The notes under the pieces: model-generated | What the model was told of the DNA's origin: nothing | What the model saw: the letters and a program-made list of their open reading frames with translations, nothing else | Databases searched by the model: none | Assembly: GCA_021732845.1 (NCBI GenBank) | Contig: JAKFUF010000047.1 | Location: 24,155 to 88,154, forward strand | Origin: Planctomycetaceae bacterium | GTDB lineage: Bacteria; Planctomycetota; Planctomycetia; Planctomycetales; Planctomycetaceae | Direction of reading: 5' to 3' | Length of the DNA: 64,000 nt | Shown: positions 35,043 to 45,343 of the stretch, piece by piece | Layout: each line of letters opens with the position of its first letter | Position numbering within the stretch: position 1 is the first letter of the stretch | Program-made: the position numbers and the translations under genes

Positions 35043-36131
35043 ATGCCCAAACGGTCCCCCACGGATTCTGTCCGCCGCGTCCCGCCTGCCGAGCAATTGC
35101 TGATCAGCCTTTGGCCGGAGATCGAAGCCACGGTGGAGCCAGCTCCGGGGCAGGCTCCACGCGTCTTGTGTACCACGCTCGGACGCGGGCAGTTTGCCGC
35201 GGCCGTGAAGGAAGCACGGCCGGAATCGCCGGTGATCTGCCAGTGTTTCGACATTTTCCTCGCCGATGAAACACGCGCAATTCTCGGCGGCGGGCCGAAG
35301 GCGGCACAGGTGGTGTGCGCCGCGGACCTCCCGGCCGGCCCCTTCGACGCCGTCGTGGTGCCTGTTGATCCCCGAGGCGAGGCCGAGCTGACGCGCGAGA
35401 TTCTGCAGGCGGGACACGAGGCATTGCGGCTTGGCGGCAGGTTGATCTCGGCCACGCCGCGGAGCGAAGACACCTGGCTCCATGCCGAAATGCGCAAGCT
35501 GTTTCCCAAGGTAACCCGCAAACTCGTGGGTAACGGTGTGGTTTACCTGTCGACGAAGGACGCGCCCCTCAAGAAAGCGAAGGATTTTGTCTGCGAGTTC
35601 GCCTTCCGCGACCAGGAACACCTGATCAAGGCGGTCAGCCGGCCGGGGGTCTTCAGCCACCGCGGGCTGGATGGCGGAGCACGGGCGCTGCTCAATTCGA
35701 TGCAGATTCAGGCCGGGGACAAGGTGCTCGATCTTGGCTGCGGCAGTGGTGTTGTCAGCCTGGCCTCTGCGCTACGGGCCCCCGATGTGCAGGTCACCGC
35801 GGTCGATTCCCACGCCCGGGCGATTTCCTGCACGATCGAAGGGGCCAAACTGAATGGCCTCTCGAACATTTCGACACATCTCAACGCCCAGGGCCATACC
35901 GATGCGCCCGGAACCTTCCAGGTCGTGTTGGGCAACCCGCCCTACTACTCCGATTTTCGTATTGCTGAGATCTTCCTCCACGCCGCCAAGGCGGCGCTGG
36001 CCCGCCGCGGCCGGGTGTACATGGTGACCAAAAACGTCTCCTGGTTTTCGGATCATATGGAGGACCTGTTCACACGCGTCACCGTGCATGAGCACAAGGC
36101 GTATGCCGTGGTGGAGGCGGTCAAGAAGTGA
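35043..36131 (+). CDS. RsmC/RlmG-like methyltransferase (362 aa)
   Basis: The C-terminal half is a small-methyltransferase (MTS) domain with SAM motif VLDLGCGSGVVSLA and the exocyclic-amine catalytic motif GNPPYY (a divergent NPPY). The N-terminal half is a degenerate copy of the same fold (FDAVVVPVD, EALRLGGRLISATP), as in RsmC and RlmG, which methylate guanine N2 in 16S or 23S rRNA. Which base is modified cannot be told. ATG 35043 begins MPKRSP; an upstream TTG at 35007 adds unsupported residues. Confidence 0.82.
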   Translation: MPKRSPTDSVRRVPPAEQLLISLWPEIEATVEPAPGQAPRVLCTTLGRGQFAAAVKEARPESPVICQCFDIFLADETRAILGGGPKAAQVVCAADLPAGPFDAVVVPVDPRGEAELTREILQAGHEALRLGGRLISATPRSEDTWLHAEMRKLFPKVTRKLVGNGVVYLSTKDAPLKKAKDFVCEFAFRDQEHLIKAVSRPGVFSHRGLDGGARALLNSMQIQAGDKVLDLGCGSGVVSLASALRAPDVQVTAVDSHARAISCTIEGAKLNGLSNISTHLNAQGHTDAPGTFQVVLGNPPYYSDFRIAEIFLHAAKAALARRGRVYMVTKNVSWFSDHMEDLFTRVTVHEHKAYAVVEAVKK

Positions 36132-36269
36132 CCGGCCGCAATGGTCGAGTTGAAGAGTTGTCACCGCCATCATTTCACGGTACGTTTTTGACACGCAGCC
36201 TGGACCAGGGACGGTCGGTAAAGCCGCATCGCGACTTCGTTTATTCCTCCACGTCCACTGAGATTGCCC

Positions 36270-36836
36270 ATGGCCGTCACGCAGTACACGATTCGCCGCA
36301 AAGTCCTCACCCTGTTCGGCGCCAGCTTCCATATTTACGACGCCGATCAGAAACTGATCGGGTTCTCCCGGCAGAAGGCGTTCAAACTCAAGGAAGACAT
36401 TCGCGTTTACACCGACGACTCGATGCAGCAGGAACGACTGGCGATCAAGGCCCGTTCCATCATCGATTTCGGGGCCGCCTACGACATCGTCGACAGCCGC
36501 ACCAACGAGAAGCTGGGTGCCCTGAAGCGCAAGGGCTGGAGTTCGATGATCCGCGACTCGTGGCTCGCACTGGATGAGCATGACCAGGAGATCGGAGCCA
36601 TCCAAGAAGACAGCATGATGCTGGCCCTGGTTCGGCGGTTTCTCGGCGGCGCGCTGATCCCCCAATCGTTTCATCTGAAGGGCAGTGGGGAAGAAAACCT
36701 GGCCACGTTTCGCACCCATTTCAATCCGTTTGTCCACAGGATGACAGTCACGGTTGAAGAGGGCTGCCATCTGAATCCGCTGTTTATTCTGGCGGCAGGT
36801 TTGCTGCTGGTCGCCATCGAAGGACGACAGAACTGA
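36270..36836 (+). CDS. LURP-one-like/tubby-type beta-barrel protein (188 aa)
   Basis: The sequence begins YTIRRKVLTLFGASFHIYDADQ and repeats strands with the pattern G.......A.....Y.I.......LG.L.RKG, the layout of LURP-one/scramblase-like barrels around a hydrophobic core. A C-terminal membrane helix (NPLFILAAGLLLVAI) closes the protein. Function is unknown; relatives may bind lipids. ATG 36270 is preferred over TTG 36264. It is followed after 10 bp by an unknown gene and then an amidohydrolase. Confidence 0.65.
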   Translation: MAVTQYTIRRKVLTLFGASFHIYDADQKLIGFSRQKAFKLKEDIRVYTDDSMQQERLAIKARSIIDFGAAYDIVDSRTNEKLGALKRKGWSSMIRDSWLALDEHDQEIGAIQEDSMMLALVRRFLGGALIPQSFHLKGSGEENLATFRTHFNPFVHRMTVTVEEGCHLNPLFILAAGLLLVAIEGRQN

Positions 36837-36846
36837 TGGGGAATTC

Positions 36847-37626
36847 TTGAGCCAAAAAATTCTCGTCCTGGGAGCCACGCGGGGGCACGACTTTGCGCCC
36901 CTGCGGTCGGTGCTTGCGGGCGGCGCGGAGGAGATCATTGAGACGGATGTCGAGACCTGCCTCGCTGACAAGGCACCGGCCGGCAACTGGTTCCCAGATC
37001 TCTGTCTCGTGGCTCAGCAATGGTCGGATGAGTTTTCCGCTGAGACCGTGATCGGCCTGCTGAATCGTTTTCCCCTGGCCCGGATGCTGTGCGTCCATGG
37101 CCCCTGGTGCGAAGCGGACGGTCGCACCCGTGACATCTGGCCGGCTGGTACCCGTGTGAGCGTGGCTCATTGTGCCTCACGGATCCAACAGGAACTCGAG
37201 TCAATCCGCGGTGTTTCCCGATCGCCAGTTCTTCCGTTGACCGCCAGCCGTGGCGAACTCTTCGCCGCACAGCTCAACTTGCCCGGACCCAATTTGCACG
37301 GGACTCGGGTTTGCATTGTTTCCCCAGATCGAGCCTGGGCTGAGCTGCTGGGGGCGGCAGTTCATGATTGCGGCGGCTCCGTGGTGAACGATCCCGAGTA
37401 CGCCATGTCGGTCGTGTTTGATCTCGATCCGCCCGGCAGCACGCGGTTGCAGCAGCTCCGTGCTTTGCAGGCCCGCTTCCCGCAGTGCCGCATCCTGCGC
37501 GTCACTTCGTGGCCCTGCGACGCCAGCCACCACGCCTTGGAAGATTCACCCCTCATCAGCCGTCTCGCTCCACTCAGTATGCTGCTCGCGGCACTTTGTG
37601 ATTCCGAAGCAATCCAACCGAAATGA
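36847..37626 (+). CDS. Uncharacterised protein in the LURP-one/amidohydrolase operon (259 aa)
   Basis: No family is recognised. Two Rossmann-like halves are suggested: residues 1-90 (ILVLGATRGHDF...) and 150-235 (GTRVCIVSPDRAWAELLGAAV), each resembling a degenerate receiver or flavodoxin-like fold without a complete acidic pocket. The start TTG 36847 is required to keep the IxVLG strand; GGGG lies about 7 nt upstream. It is separated by 10 bp from the preceding gene and 9 bp from the following one, so it is the middle gene of an operon. Confidence 0.6.
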   Translation: MSQKILVLGATRGHDFAPLRSVLAGGAEEIIETDVETCLADKAPAGNWFPDLCLVAQQWSDEFSAETVIGLLNRFPLARMLCVHGPWCEADGRTRDIWPAGTRVSVAHCASRIQQELESIRGVSRSPVLPLTASRGELFAAQLNLPGPNLHGTRVCIVSPDRAWAELLGAAVHDCGGSVVNDPEYAMSVVFDLDPPGSTRLQQLRALQARFPQCRILRVTSWPCDASHHALEDSPLISRLAPLSMLLAALCDSEAIQPK

Positions 37627-37635
37627 GAATCCGTA

Positions 37636-39351
37636 ATGTTCCGACTGCTCCTCCTCACCTTTGCCGTCGCGTTGACTACTCCGCTCACCGCCGCGGAGCC
37701 CGATTGGATTGGACATCATGGGCATGTCGTCACCATTGATGCGCAGTTCCGAATCGCGGAGGCGTTCGCCGTCCGCGGTGACAAGATCGTCGCCGTGGGC
37801 AGCAACGAGGAGGTCCAAAAACTGGCGGGGGCGGGAACAGAACAGGTCGACTTGAAGGGGCGAACGGTCATTCCCGGATTGTGCGATTCGCATGTTCATC
37901 CCACAGGTGCGTCGCTCTACGAATTCGACCATCCCATCCCGGACATGCAGTCCATCGCCGATGTGCTGGCGTATGTCGCCGAACGGACGAAGGTCGTTCC
38001 CGAGGGGGAATGGATCGTGATGAGCCAGGTGTTTGTGACCCGCCTGCGCGACCAGCGCTATCCCACGCGCAGCGAACTGGACCAGGTCGCGCCGAAGCAT
38101 CCCGTGCTGTTCTCCACCGGCCCCGACTCGTCCGTCAATTCGCTGGCTTTGGCGCTTAACAAGATCGACAAGGATTTCAAAATCACCGACGGCCAGCCGG
38201 GGTTTCTCGAGCGTGATGCCCAGGGTGAACTGACCGGCATCCTGCGAAGCTGCACCCGGCTGATCAAAACCAAATCGACGGCCAAGTCTGCCACGCCTGA
38301 AGAGCGCGAGGCGCGATTCAAGGAACTGCTCGCCTCCTATAACTCGGTGGGTCTCACAAGCCTGTGTGACCGGTCCGCGAGCGAGGGGGCGATCGCCCTG
38401 TATGCCAAAATCCGCGACCAGGGCGAACTGAACTGCCGGGTGTTTGCCAGTGCTTCGGTCAATGCCCAGGACCCACTGGACAACATTCAGGCCGCCATCG
38501 AAAAGATTGCCGCCAGCCCGCTCCATCAACGGAACGACCGCCTGTGGGTCCGGGGGATCAAGGTGTTTCTGGATGGCGGCATGCTGACCGGCAGCGCCTA
38601 CATGCAGAAGCCCTGGGGTGTCAGCACGATCTACTCAATCACCGACCCCGAGTACCGCGGCCTGCTTTACATTCAACCTGACAAGCTGCGGGACATCGCC
38701 CGCATGGCCCTCAAGCACGAGCTGCAGATGACCGCGCACTCCGTCGGCGACGGAGCGGTGCAGACCCTGGTGGACTGCTACGAGGCGCTCGACAAGGAGT
38801 TTCCCGTCCGCGACATGCGCCCCTGCGTCACCCACTGCAACTTCATGAGTGCCGAGATCATCCAGAAAATGCAGCGGCTGGGCGTGGTCGCCGACCTCCA
38901 GCCCGCCTGGCTCTACCTCGACGGCCGCACCCTGCTGCGGCAGTTCGGCGACGAGCGGCTGGCCTACTTCCAACCCTACAAGTCATTGTCAGACAGTGGT
39001 GTGATCGTCGGCGGTGGCTCGGACCACATGCAGAAAATCGGCAGCCTCCGCGCCGTCAACCCGTACAACCCGTGGCTCGGAATGTGGACCACCCTCACCC
39101 GCCAGCCCCGCGGCATGACCGAGCCACTGCATCCAGAACAAATGCTTACCCGTCAACAGGCCCTGGCCCTCTACACCATCAACAATGCCTACCTCACGTT
39201 TCAAGAAAAGGAGAAAGGCAGCCTGGAACCCGGAAAACTCGCCGACTTCGTGATCCTCACCAAAGATCCGCTGACCTGCTCGCTCGACGAACTGCGTGAC
39301 ATGACCGTGGAGGAAACGTGGCTGGGAGGTAAACGGGTGTGGAAGAGGTGA
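37636..39351 (+). CDS. Secreted metal-dependent amidohydrolase, YtcJ type (571 aa)
   Basis: A signal peptide covers residues 1-20 (MFRLLLLTFAVALTTPLTAA). Amidohydrolase-family motifs are VIPGLCDSHVHPTG (metal-binding HxH), KVFLDGGMLTGSAY, the metal His in MTAHSVGD, the HCNF segment, and GGGSDH near 450. This places it in the amidohydrolase_3 (YtcJ-like) group, whose substrates are usually N-acyl or urea-like compounds, unknown here. Export to the periplasm is likely. It closes the operon starting with the LURP-one-like gene. Confidence 0.9.
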   Translation: MFRLLLLTFAVALTTPLTAAEPDWIGHHGHVVTIDAQFRIAEAFAVRGDKIVAVGSNEEVQKLAGAGTEQVDLKGRTVIPGLCDSHVHPTGASLYEFDHPIPDMQSIADVLAYVAERTKVVPEGEWIVMSQVFVTRLRDQRYPTRSELDQVAPKHPVLFSTGPDSSVNSLALALNKIDKDFKITDGQPGFLERDAQGELTGILRSCTRLIKTKSTAKSATPEEREARFKELLASYNSVGLTSLCDRSASEGAIALYAKIRDQGELNCRVFASASVNAQDPLDNIQAAIEKIAASPLHQRNDRLWVRGIKVFLDGGMLTGSAYMQKPWGVSTIYSITDPEYRGLLYIQPDKLRDIARMALKHELQMTAHSVGDGAVQTLVDCYEALDKEFPVRDMRPCVTHCNFMSAEIIQKMQRLGVVADLQPAWLYLDGRTLLRQFGDERLAYFQPYKSLSDSGVIVGGGSDHMQKIGSLRAVNPYNPWLGMWTTLTRQPRGMTEPLHPEQMLTRQQALALYTINNAYLTFQEKEKGSLEPGKLADFVILTKDPLTCSLDELRDMTVEETWLGGKRVWKR

Positions 39352-39560
39352 AAGGGGCTGAGCCATTTTTTCAGCGGTGTCTGAACGACTTTGAGACTCA
39401 CCGGAGGGCCGTTTGGGGGCACTTTCGCCGCGACTTTATTCCACCAGTTCCTCGACCCAGCTTTTCATGAGTTTCCCCTTTTCTGGAAATGCGTGCCGAA
39501 CCGGTCATGCGGACTCTGCACGGCCGACATGATGCCCGGCGCTTTCAATCGGGGAGCTTT

Positions 39561-40604
<1,044 letters not shown>

Positions 40605-40655
40605 GGCGTCACGAAGACCGGGATGAAAAGGTTGTGTTCTGCAGGATTTGCGGGG

Positions 40656-41114
40656 TCAGTCGTTCATCTGCCCTTTGATGAGCCGCTGGGTCTTCTCCCA
40701 GCCGGCATCGAGCAAAGAAACATAAGCTGCCGGTTCGAGCAGTGCCGTGCCGGGGGCAGGGCGAAAGGTGTACAGCCAGCCCGATTCATAGGGGTCGGTG
40801 TTGATGGCAGACGGGTCGTGCAGCAACTGTTCATTGAATTCCAGAATTGTGCCGGCGGACGGGGCATACAGCGTCGACAGAGCCTTGGAACTCTCGATTT
40901 CGCCAATTTCCTGCTTGTGTTTGACCACCGTTTGCGGGTCGATGCTCCAGCTCAAGAAGTACACATCCTGCAGCAGTCGCACCGAGTATGCCGTGAAGCC
41001 CACGTGGTAACTGTCTCCGGCGGGTTTGAGCCACAGGTGGTTCTCGGCGAAGAGCCGCTCCGTGGGGATTCGGGCCTCAAATTTGCCCATCATGAAGATG
41101 AGATGATCAGACAT
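40656..41114 (-). CDS. Glycine cleavage H-protein-like lipoyl domain protein (152 aa)
   Basis: The core matches H-protein: HLWLKPAG.SYHVGFTAYSVRLL, the lipoyl-Lys motif EIESSKALSTLYAPSAGTI, and the conserved WLYTFRP. Size is slightly above the usual 130 residues because of an N-terminal extension. No gcvT or gcvP genes are nearby; instead a ferredoxin-type gene follows. GcvH-like proteins outside glycine cleavage are known, for example the lipoate-binding proteins of sulfur oxidation, so a redox role is possible. ATG 41114 has a poor ribosome site; ATG 41093 is an alternative. The long upstream open frame is not coding. Confidence 0.8.
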   Translation of the reverse strand: MSDHLIFMMGKFEARIPTERLFAENHLWLKPAGDSYHVGFTAYSVRLLQDVYFLSWSIDPQTVVKHKQEIGEIESSKALSTLYAPSAGTILEFNEQLLHDPSAINTDPYESGWLYTFRPAPGTALLEPAAYVSLLDAGWEKTQRLIKGQMND

Positions 41115-41301
41115 GCACAAGAAGGTCCGGGTGGGAGAGCTAGTCGCTGGGCATTCAGTGTAACCAGTGTGGACAGCGGACGAAAAGCACCGGAATCCCT
41201 CCGTACCCGTTGTGGAAAAACGCCAGCCTCCCGCGCCTGCGGCACAGCCAAGCTTTCTTGCATTCCACCGTCGCTCGCTCTTCATGCCGGCATTTCGTAA
41301 C

Positions 41302-41475
41302 CTTACCCGCGAGCGAGGAACCCCGACAGCGGATGAAGCAGGTGGCGCAGGCCACCCATCCGCGCCAGGGGTTCCGCAGCGAGCAAAACTTACCCGCGAG
41401 CGAGGAACCCCGACAGCGGATGAAGCAGGTGGCGCAGGCCACCCATCCGCGCCAGGGGTTCCGCAGCGAGCAAAC
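41302..41475. repeat. Two direct copies of an 87-bp repeat
   Basis: 41302-41388 and 41389-41475 are the same 87-bp sequence, differing in the last base only. Each copy begins CTTACCCGCGAGCGAGGAAC and can fold: GAACCCC near the start with GGGGTTC near the end, and an inner GGTGG...CCACC. The tandem occupies the divergent gap between the lipoyl protein and cysteine hydrolase genes. The remainder of 41115-41528 shows no gene. Confidence 0.9.
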
Positions 41476-41528
41476 CTTGAGTGCAGGCATCCCAGCCACC
41501 GACGCCATTTCACCGATTTTGCGGGGTC

Positions 41529-42623
41529 ATGATGAAGCTGCGATCGACCATTGTTCTGGGTCTTTTCCTGGGTCTGTTCTGCTTTTTCCTTGGCCGGCTG
41601 ACCACGAATCGAGCCACGGCCAATGCCACACCAGAGGCTGCCGCTTCGCGGCTGTATGCCAATACGCTGAAGCCCATGGTCAATCCGCAGCCACTGCTGG
41701 CGGATCATCCGGAGTGGGTGCAGCCGGTCATCGAGTCCGTCCGCTACGAGGCTCCGCGGCTGGTTGACGACGAGGGCGGGAACCTGGATGTTCGCGCCTG
41801 GAGGTTCTGCTACAACGCCCGCGGCATCATCGAAATGCCCAATCGCCTGCGGGCGGACAAGACCGCGGTGATCATGGTGCATCCGTGGGGCATCGACGAT
41901 GGACAGGGGTGGAAGACTCCCGAACCGGCAGGAGTCTGCGACTTCTGCACCGAGGAAAAGAACCATCTCGCGGCACGGCACACCAAGGAAGTCATCAACC
42001 CCTTCATCAAACGCCTGCGTGACAAGGTTTCGCTCGTGATGTTCAGCCTGCCCGGTGGCGAAGACCCAATCCGCAAACAGCTCTACCGCGGGTATTCCAG
42101 CACCCCCACGGTGGCTCAGCGCGAACAGGGTGCCAAAGAACTGCACACGAAACTGAACAGCTTTTCTTACAAGGGGCAGCCGCTGCCCGCCGAAATCAAG
42201 CTCTCGTCCGATACTCCCGTGATCGATTACTTCAAGCAGTTCCCCGGTCTGGACGCGAGCGCGAAGTACAACAATGCCGGCTTCTGGGAACTGCCTATCC
42301 CGGTCACCCGCGACATTGACGTCTTTCCGAACGATGTGGTGATCTACGACGCGCTGGGATATGCCCCGCTGCGAGAGTTTCTCAAACGACAGGGGATCCG
42401 ACACGTCCTGCTGACGGGCTACGCCACCGACATGTGCTTCTGCCGCACGACCGCCGGATACGAAAACCTGTCCCGTGACTTCAACGTATTCCTCGTCGGC
42501 GACGCCTCACTGGCGACATTCCCGTCAAACAACACGCCGAAATACACCACGAATGCCCACCTGAGCTTCGCAGCATTGAACCAACTGGTGACACAGGTCT
42601 CGTGGGTCAAAACGCCGGAGTAG
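41529..42623 (+). CDS. Membrane-anchored isochorismatase-like cysteine hydrolase (364 aa)
   Basis: A signal anchor covers residues about 3-27. The rest is the isochorismatase-like fold: VIMVHPWG near 115 (the usual Asp of DxQ is replaced by His), and the nucleophile segment VLLTGYATDMCFCRTTAGY with the Cys following the TDM motif. Relatives hydrolyse isochorismate, nicotinamide or N-carbamoyl groups. The changed first acidic residue makes the substrate uncertain. ATG 41529 has GGGG upstream; 41532 is possible. It is divergent from the lipoyl protein gene across the 87-bp repeats. Confidence 0.8.
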   Translation: MMKLRSTIVLGLFLGLFCFFLGRLTTNRATANATPEAAASRLYANTLKPMVNPQPLLADHPEWVQPVIESVRYEAPRLVDDEGGNLDVRAWRFCYNARGIIEMPNRLRADKTAVIMVHPWGIDDGQGWKTPEPAGVCDFCTEEKNHLAARHTKEVINPFIKRLRDKVSLVMFSLPGGEDPIRKQLYRGYSSTPTVAQREQGAKELHTKLNSFSYKGQPLPAEIKLSSDTPVIDYFKQFPGLDASAKYNNAGFWELPIPVTRDIDVFPNDVVIYDALGYAPLREFLKRQGIRHVLLTGYATDMCFCRTTAGYENLSRDFNVFLVGDASLATFPSNNTPKYTTNAHLSFAALNQLVTQVSWVKTPE

Positions 42624-42693
42624 AGCCGCCGAAGCTTGCCCCAACGGTGGCAAAGAATGTTTCGGAACACCCTCCGATTCATCTCGCTGAACC

Positions 42694-42721
42694 TTGAAAG
42701 CACCATTTTTCCTGATATAAT
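42694..42721 (+). promoter_or_regulatory. Promoter of the tRNA-Leu gene
   Basis: TTGAAA (42694-42699), a 16-bp spacer and a perfect TATAAT (42716-42721) place the start near 42728, 7 bp before the mature tRNA 5' end. Confidence 0.8.
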
Positions 42722-42734
42722 CTTTTCTTCTCCA

Positions 42735-42820
42735 GCCCAAGTGGCGAAACTGGCAGACGCGCTAGGTTGAGGGCCTAGTTCCCTTTACTGGGAGTGCAGG
42801 TTCAAATCCTGTCTTGGGCA
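42735..42820 (+). tRNA. tRNA-Leu(GAG)
   Basis: The acceptor stem pairs GCCCAAG (42735-42741) with CTTGGGC (42813-42819), discriminator A at 42820. The anticodon arm is CTAGG-TTGAGGG-CCTAG with anticodon GAG at 42769-42771. A class II long variable arm and GGTTCAAATCC T-arm are present. CCA is not encoded. It reads CUC/CUU leucine codons. A good promoter precedes it. Confidence 0.97.
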
Positions 42821-42900
42821 CTGATGTAAATCGAAGCCGAATCGAGACTTGCGATACCTGCCGAACAGTCGGCAGTGCGGATGAAACTCAAAAGGCAATC

Positions 42901-42917
42901 GTGGTAGTCACTACCAC
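42901..42917. promoter_or_regulatory. Perfect 17-nt palindrome, operator-like
   Basis: GTGGTAGTCACTACCAC has 8-bp perfect arms and a one-base centre. It lies 17 bp before the start codon of the integrase remnant, where a repressor of recombinase expression would act. No protein is assigned to it. Confidence 0.5.
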
Positions 42918-42933
42918 AATTGGAGTTCTCCGC

Positions 42934-43080
42934 ATGTCCCGCGAGAAAAACCCGATTCCGTCATACTCGCTACACAAATCGACCGGCCGAGCTCGCGTGA
43001 GGGTGGCCGGTCGCGATTTTTATCTGGGCAAGTTCGGGAGCCTGGAGCTTCTGGCTCAGATCATTGCGGATCGTGCATGA
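42934..43080 (+). pseudogene. Truncated N-terminal remnant of a planctomycete-type tyrosine integrase
   Basis: The 48-residue product (SYSLHKSTGRARVRVAGRDF and YLGKFGSLELLAQII) resembles the first 50 residues of planctomycete site-specific integrases, where H-K-x-S-G-x-A-x-V and GRDFYLGxxGS are typical. The frame then stops and no catalytic Arg-His-Arg-Tyr core follows within 600 bp. GGAG precedes the ATG. Placement just after a tRNA gene fits a lost integrated element using the tRNA 3' end as attachment site, though I found no duplicated tRNA end. Confidence 0.55.
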
Positions 43081-43667
43081 ACAACACCCGGAAGGTGGAA
43101 TCGACTTCCTCACGATTTCTGGCCACATCCAGAAATACCCGGATCTGGTGCAGGAACTGGGTTCCAATGGCATCCGCGACCTCGACCGCGAAGTTGGCGA
43201 GATCATCACCGCGGTCTGCGACGAGTTGGAGGCTGTTCAGGCCGACACAGTTGGGGACCGGACAACTGCGCTGCACGATGGCCTGATACAGGCAATGATC
43301 GAGTTGTCGGATCGGAACACTGACGGTTTCGGTAGCAATTCACCGCCTGGCTGTCCAAATCTTCCGGCTGGACTGTGATTTGTGGCGACAAGCCCCGCAG
43401 AGGGGTGGAATCGTTCCTGGCGGAGGCGTGATGCGACACGCTTCGAGAATTGTTGGGCAGCCCGGCGTGCGAAAACTCATCCACCACGCGCGATCGGCGC
43501 GCCAGGCAGTGGAGACCGGCGTCAACCCAGAGCAATTTCGCTGGCCGCAGAGTCGCCTAAGCCGTTACCAAAACGAGCATTGCGTCGTTTTAATGGGGCG
43601 GGACTGCGCAGGTTGAATCGCCGTCAAGCCGGGCATGGCACCCAGCTTGACGGCACGGCAGTACGAT
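43081..43667. other. Intergenic region, no convincing gene
   Basis: Several short open frames occur on both strands (for example 43064-43378 plus and 43206-43535 minus), but none has a recognised motif or good ribosome site. They may be debris of the element whose integrase remnant lies just upstream. Confidence 0.4.
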
Positions 43668-45155
43668 TTAACGGTTGAGCAGGTTCACGAAGCGGCTGTA
43701 GGCCGCGGACCACTCGGCCTGCGCCTGGGGTGCGTAATGGCGGAGCGCGCTCGATGCCTTGGAGACCGCCCGTATCTCGGCCAAGGAACCGATCGCTCCC
43801 GATGTGCGGGCCTGCACCAGCACATTCCCCAGCGCCGTGGCTTCCACCGGTCCGGTGATCACCGGCCGGCCGCAGGCATTGGCGGTGAACTGGTTCAGCA
43901 ACTCGTTTTGCGTGCCGCCGCCGACAATGTGAATCACATCAACCGCCGAGCCACCGAGTTCTTCCAGCCAGGTGAGGACGACGCGGTACTTCAGGGCCAG
44001 GCTTTCCAGCACGCAGCGCATGAATTCGCCTTCGGTCCCCGGCAGCGGTTCCCCATGGGCCTGACACCAGTTGCGGATGGCCGTGGGCATGTCCGCCGGG
44101 GCCAGAAACTCGGGGGCATCGGGGTCAATCAGCGACCGGAACGGCTTGGCTTCGGCCGCGGCGTGGGCCAGTTCGGCGAACGAAACATTGTGTCCCGAGT
44201 GTTCGAACGACCGCCGGCATTCCTGCACGAGCCACAGGCCCATGATGTTTTTGAGCAGCCGATAGGTGCCGTCGATCCCGCCTTCGTTGGTCACATTGAG
44301 GGCCAGCGCCCGCGCGGAGAGCACGGGATGCGGGAGTTCGAGGCCCATCAGCGACCATGTGCCCGAACTGATATAGGCCCAGTTCGCCTTTCCGGTCATG
44401 TCGGTGGGAATGGCGGCCACGGCCGCGCCGGTGTCGTGCGTTGCGGGAGCAACGACTTCCAGCCGCGGCAGCCGGCAGCGTTCGGCGACTTCGGGACGCA
44501 GTTTCCCCAGGCCGGTGCCGGGAGCCACGACTTGTGGAAAGATTTCGGTCGGGAGGCCGAACTTCGCGAGCATGCCTGTCGCCCAGTCGCGGCTCGTGGC
44601 ATCCAGGCACTGGCTGGTGGTGGCGTTGGTGAACTCCACCACCTGTGCTCCCGAGAGCAGCCAGTGGAACAGGTCCGGCATCATGAGAAACCGATGCGCC
44701 TGGGCCATCAACTGCGGATTCTCGGCCTGCATCGCCACCAACTGGTAGAGGGTGTTGATCGGCATGAACTGCAGGCCGGTGGCGGCGAAGATCTCCTGGC
44801 GCGGGACACGTGTGAAGCAGTGGTCCATCACCCCGTTCGTGCGCGGGTCGCGGTAGTGGTAGGGCTGCCCGAGCATCTCGCCGGTTTTTGTCAGCAGGAC
44901 GTAGTCCACCCCCCATGTGTCAACGCCGATGGAGACCGCACTGCCTCCGAACGACTGTCCGGCCTTCGCCAGTCCGTCGAGGATTTCCGACCAGAGCCGC
45001 AGCACGTCCCACCGCAGGGTCCCGGCCACCGGAACCGGGCCATTGGGAAAGCGGTGCAGCTCTTCGAGCCGCACGCGCTGGCCGTCAAACAGGCCGGCCA
45101 CCAGCCGTCCGCTGGACGCACCCAAATCAACCGCCAGATAACACGTCTCTGCCAT
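43668..45155 (-). CDS. rhaB: Rhamnulokinase (495 aa)
   Basis: This FGGY-family sugar kinase has the N-terminal ATP/phosphate loop [23 protein letters not shown] with the catalytic-base region, [21 protein letters not shown] and the C-terminal adenosine motif [14 protein letters not shown]. The substrate-binding segments ([13 protein letters not shown] and [13 protein letters not shown]) are typical of RhaB, which phosphorylates L-rhamnulose in rhamnose breakdown. No rhaA or rhaD is beside it in the window. GGAGG precedes ATG 45155. Confidence 0.93.
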   Translation of the reverse strand: MAETCYLAVDLGASSGRLVAGLFDGQRVRLEELHRFPNGPVPVAGTLRWDVLRLWSEILDGLAKAGQSFGGSAVSIGVDTWGVDYVLLTKTGEMLGQPYHYRDPRTNGVMDHCFTRVPRQEIFAATGLQFMPINTLYQLVAMQAENPQLMAQAHRFLMMPDLFHWLLSGAQVVEFTNATTSQCLDATSRDWATGMLAKFGLPTEIFPQVVAPGTGLGKLRPEVAERCRLPRLEVVAPATHDTGAAVAAIPTDMTGKANWAYISSGTWSLMGLELPHPVLSARALALNVTNEGGIDGTYRLLKNIMGLWLVQECRRSFEHSGHNVSFAELAHAAAEAKPFRSLIDPDAPEFLAPADMPTAIRNWCQAHGEPLPGTEGEFMRCVLESLALKYRVVLTWLEELGGSAVDVIHIVGGGTQNELLNQFTANACGRPVITGPVEATALGNVLVQARTSGAIGSLAEIRAVSKASSALRHYAPQAQAEWSAAYSRFVNLLNR

Positions 45156-45343
45156 GGGGATCCTCCAGAAATGCCGCACTTTCGCGGCATTCTACAGGAT
45201 CCCGCGATGGGTTCCCACTGCGCGGAACCAGTGCGCGAAACCGCTGCTTTCGTGGCGACTCACTCGGGGTTCCGAGAGCTTTGTGGTCATCGCCGTCAGC
45301 ATCAATGCGCTGATGCTGACGGGCGAAATGGCCGAGGCGCAGC

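Noticed and set aside
41115..42404. N-terminal extension of the GcvH-like frame
   Set aside because: It runs through the 87-bp repeats and antisense to the cysteine hydrolase; the lipoyl domain starts at about 41114.
43064..43378. 104-residue open frame after the integrase remnant
   Set aside because: It begins inside the remnant in another frame, has no motif and no adequate ribosome site.
42821..43667. attR copy of the tRNA-Leu 3' end
   Set aside because: No repeat of TTCAAATCC or CTTGGGCA was found downstream of the tRNA in this interval.
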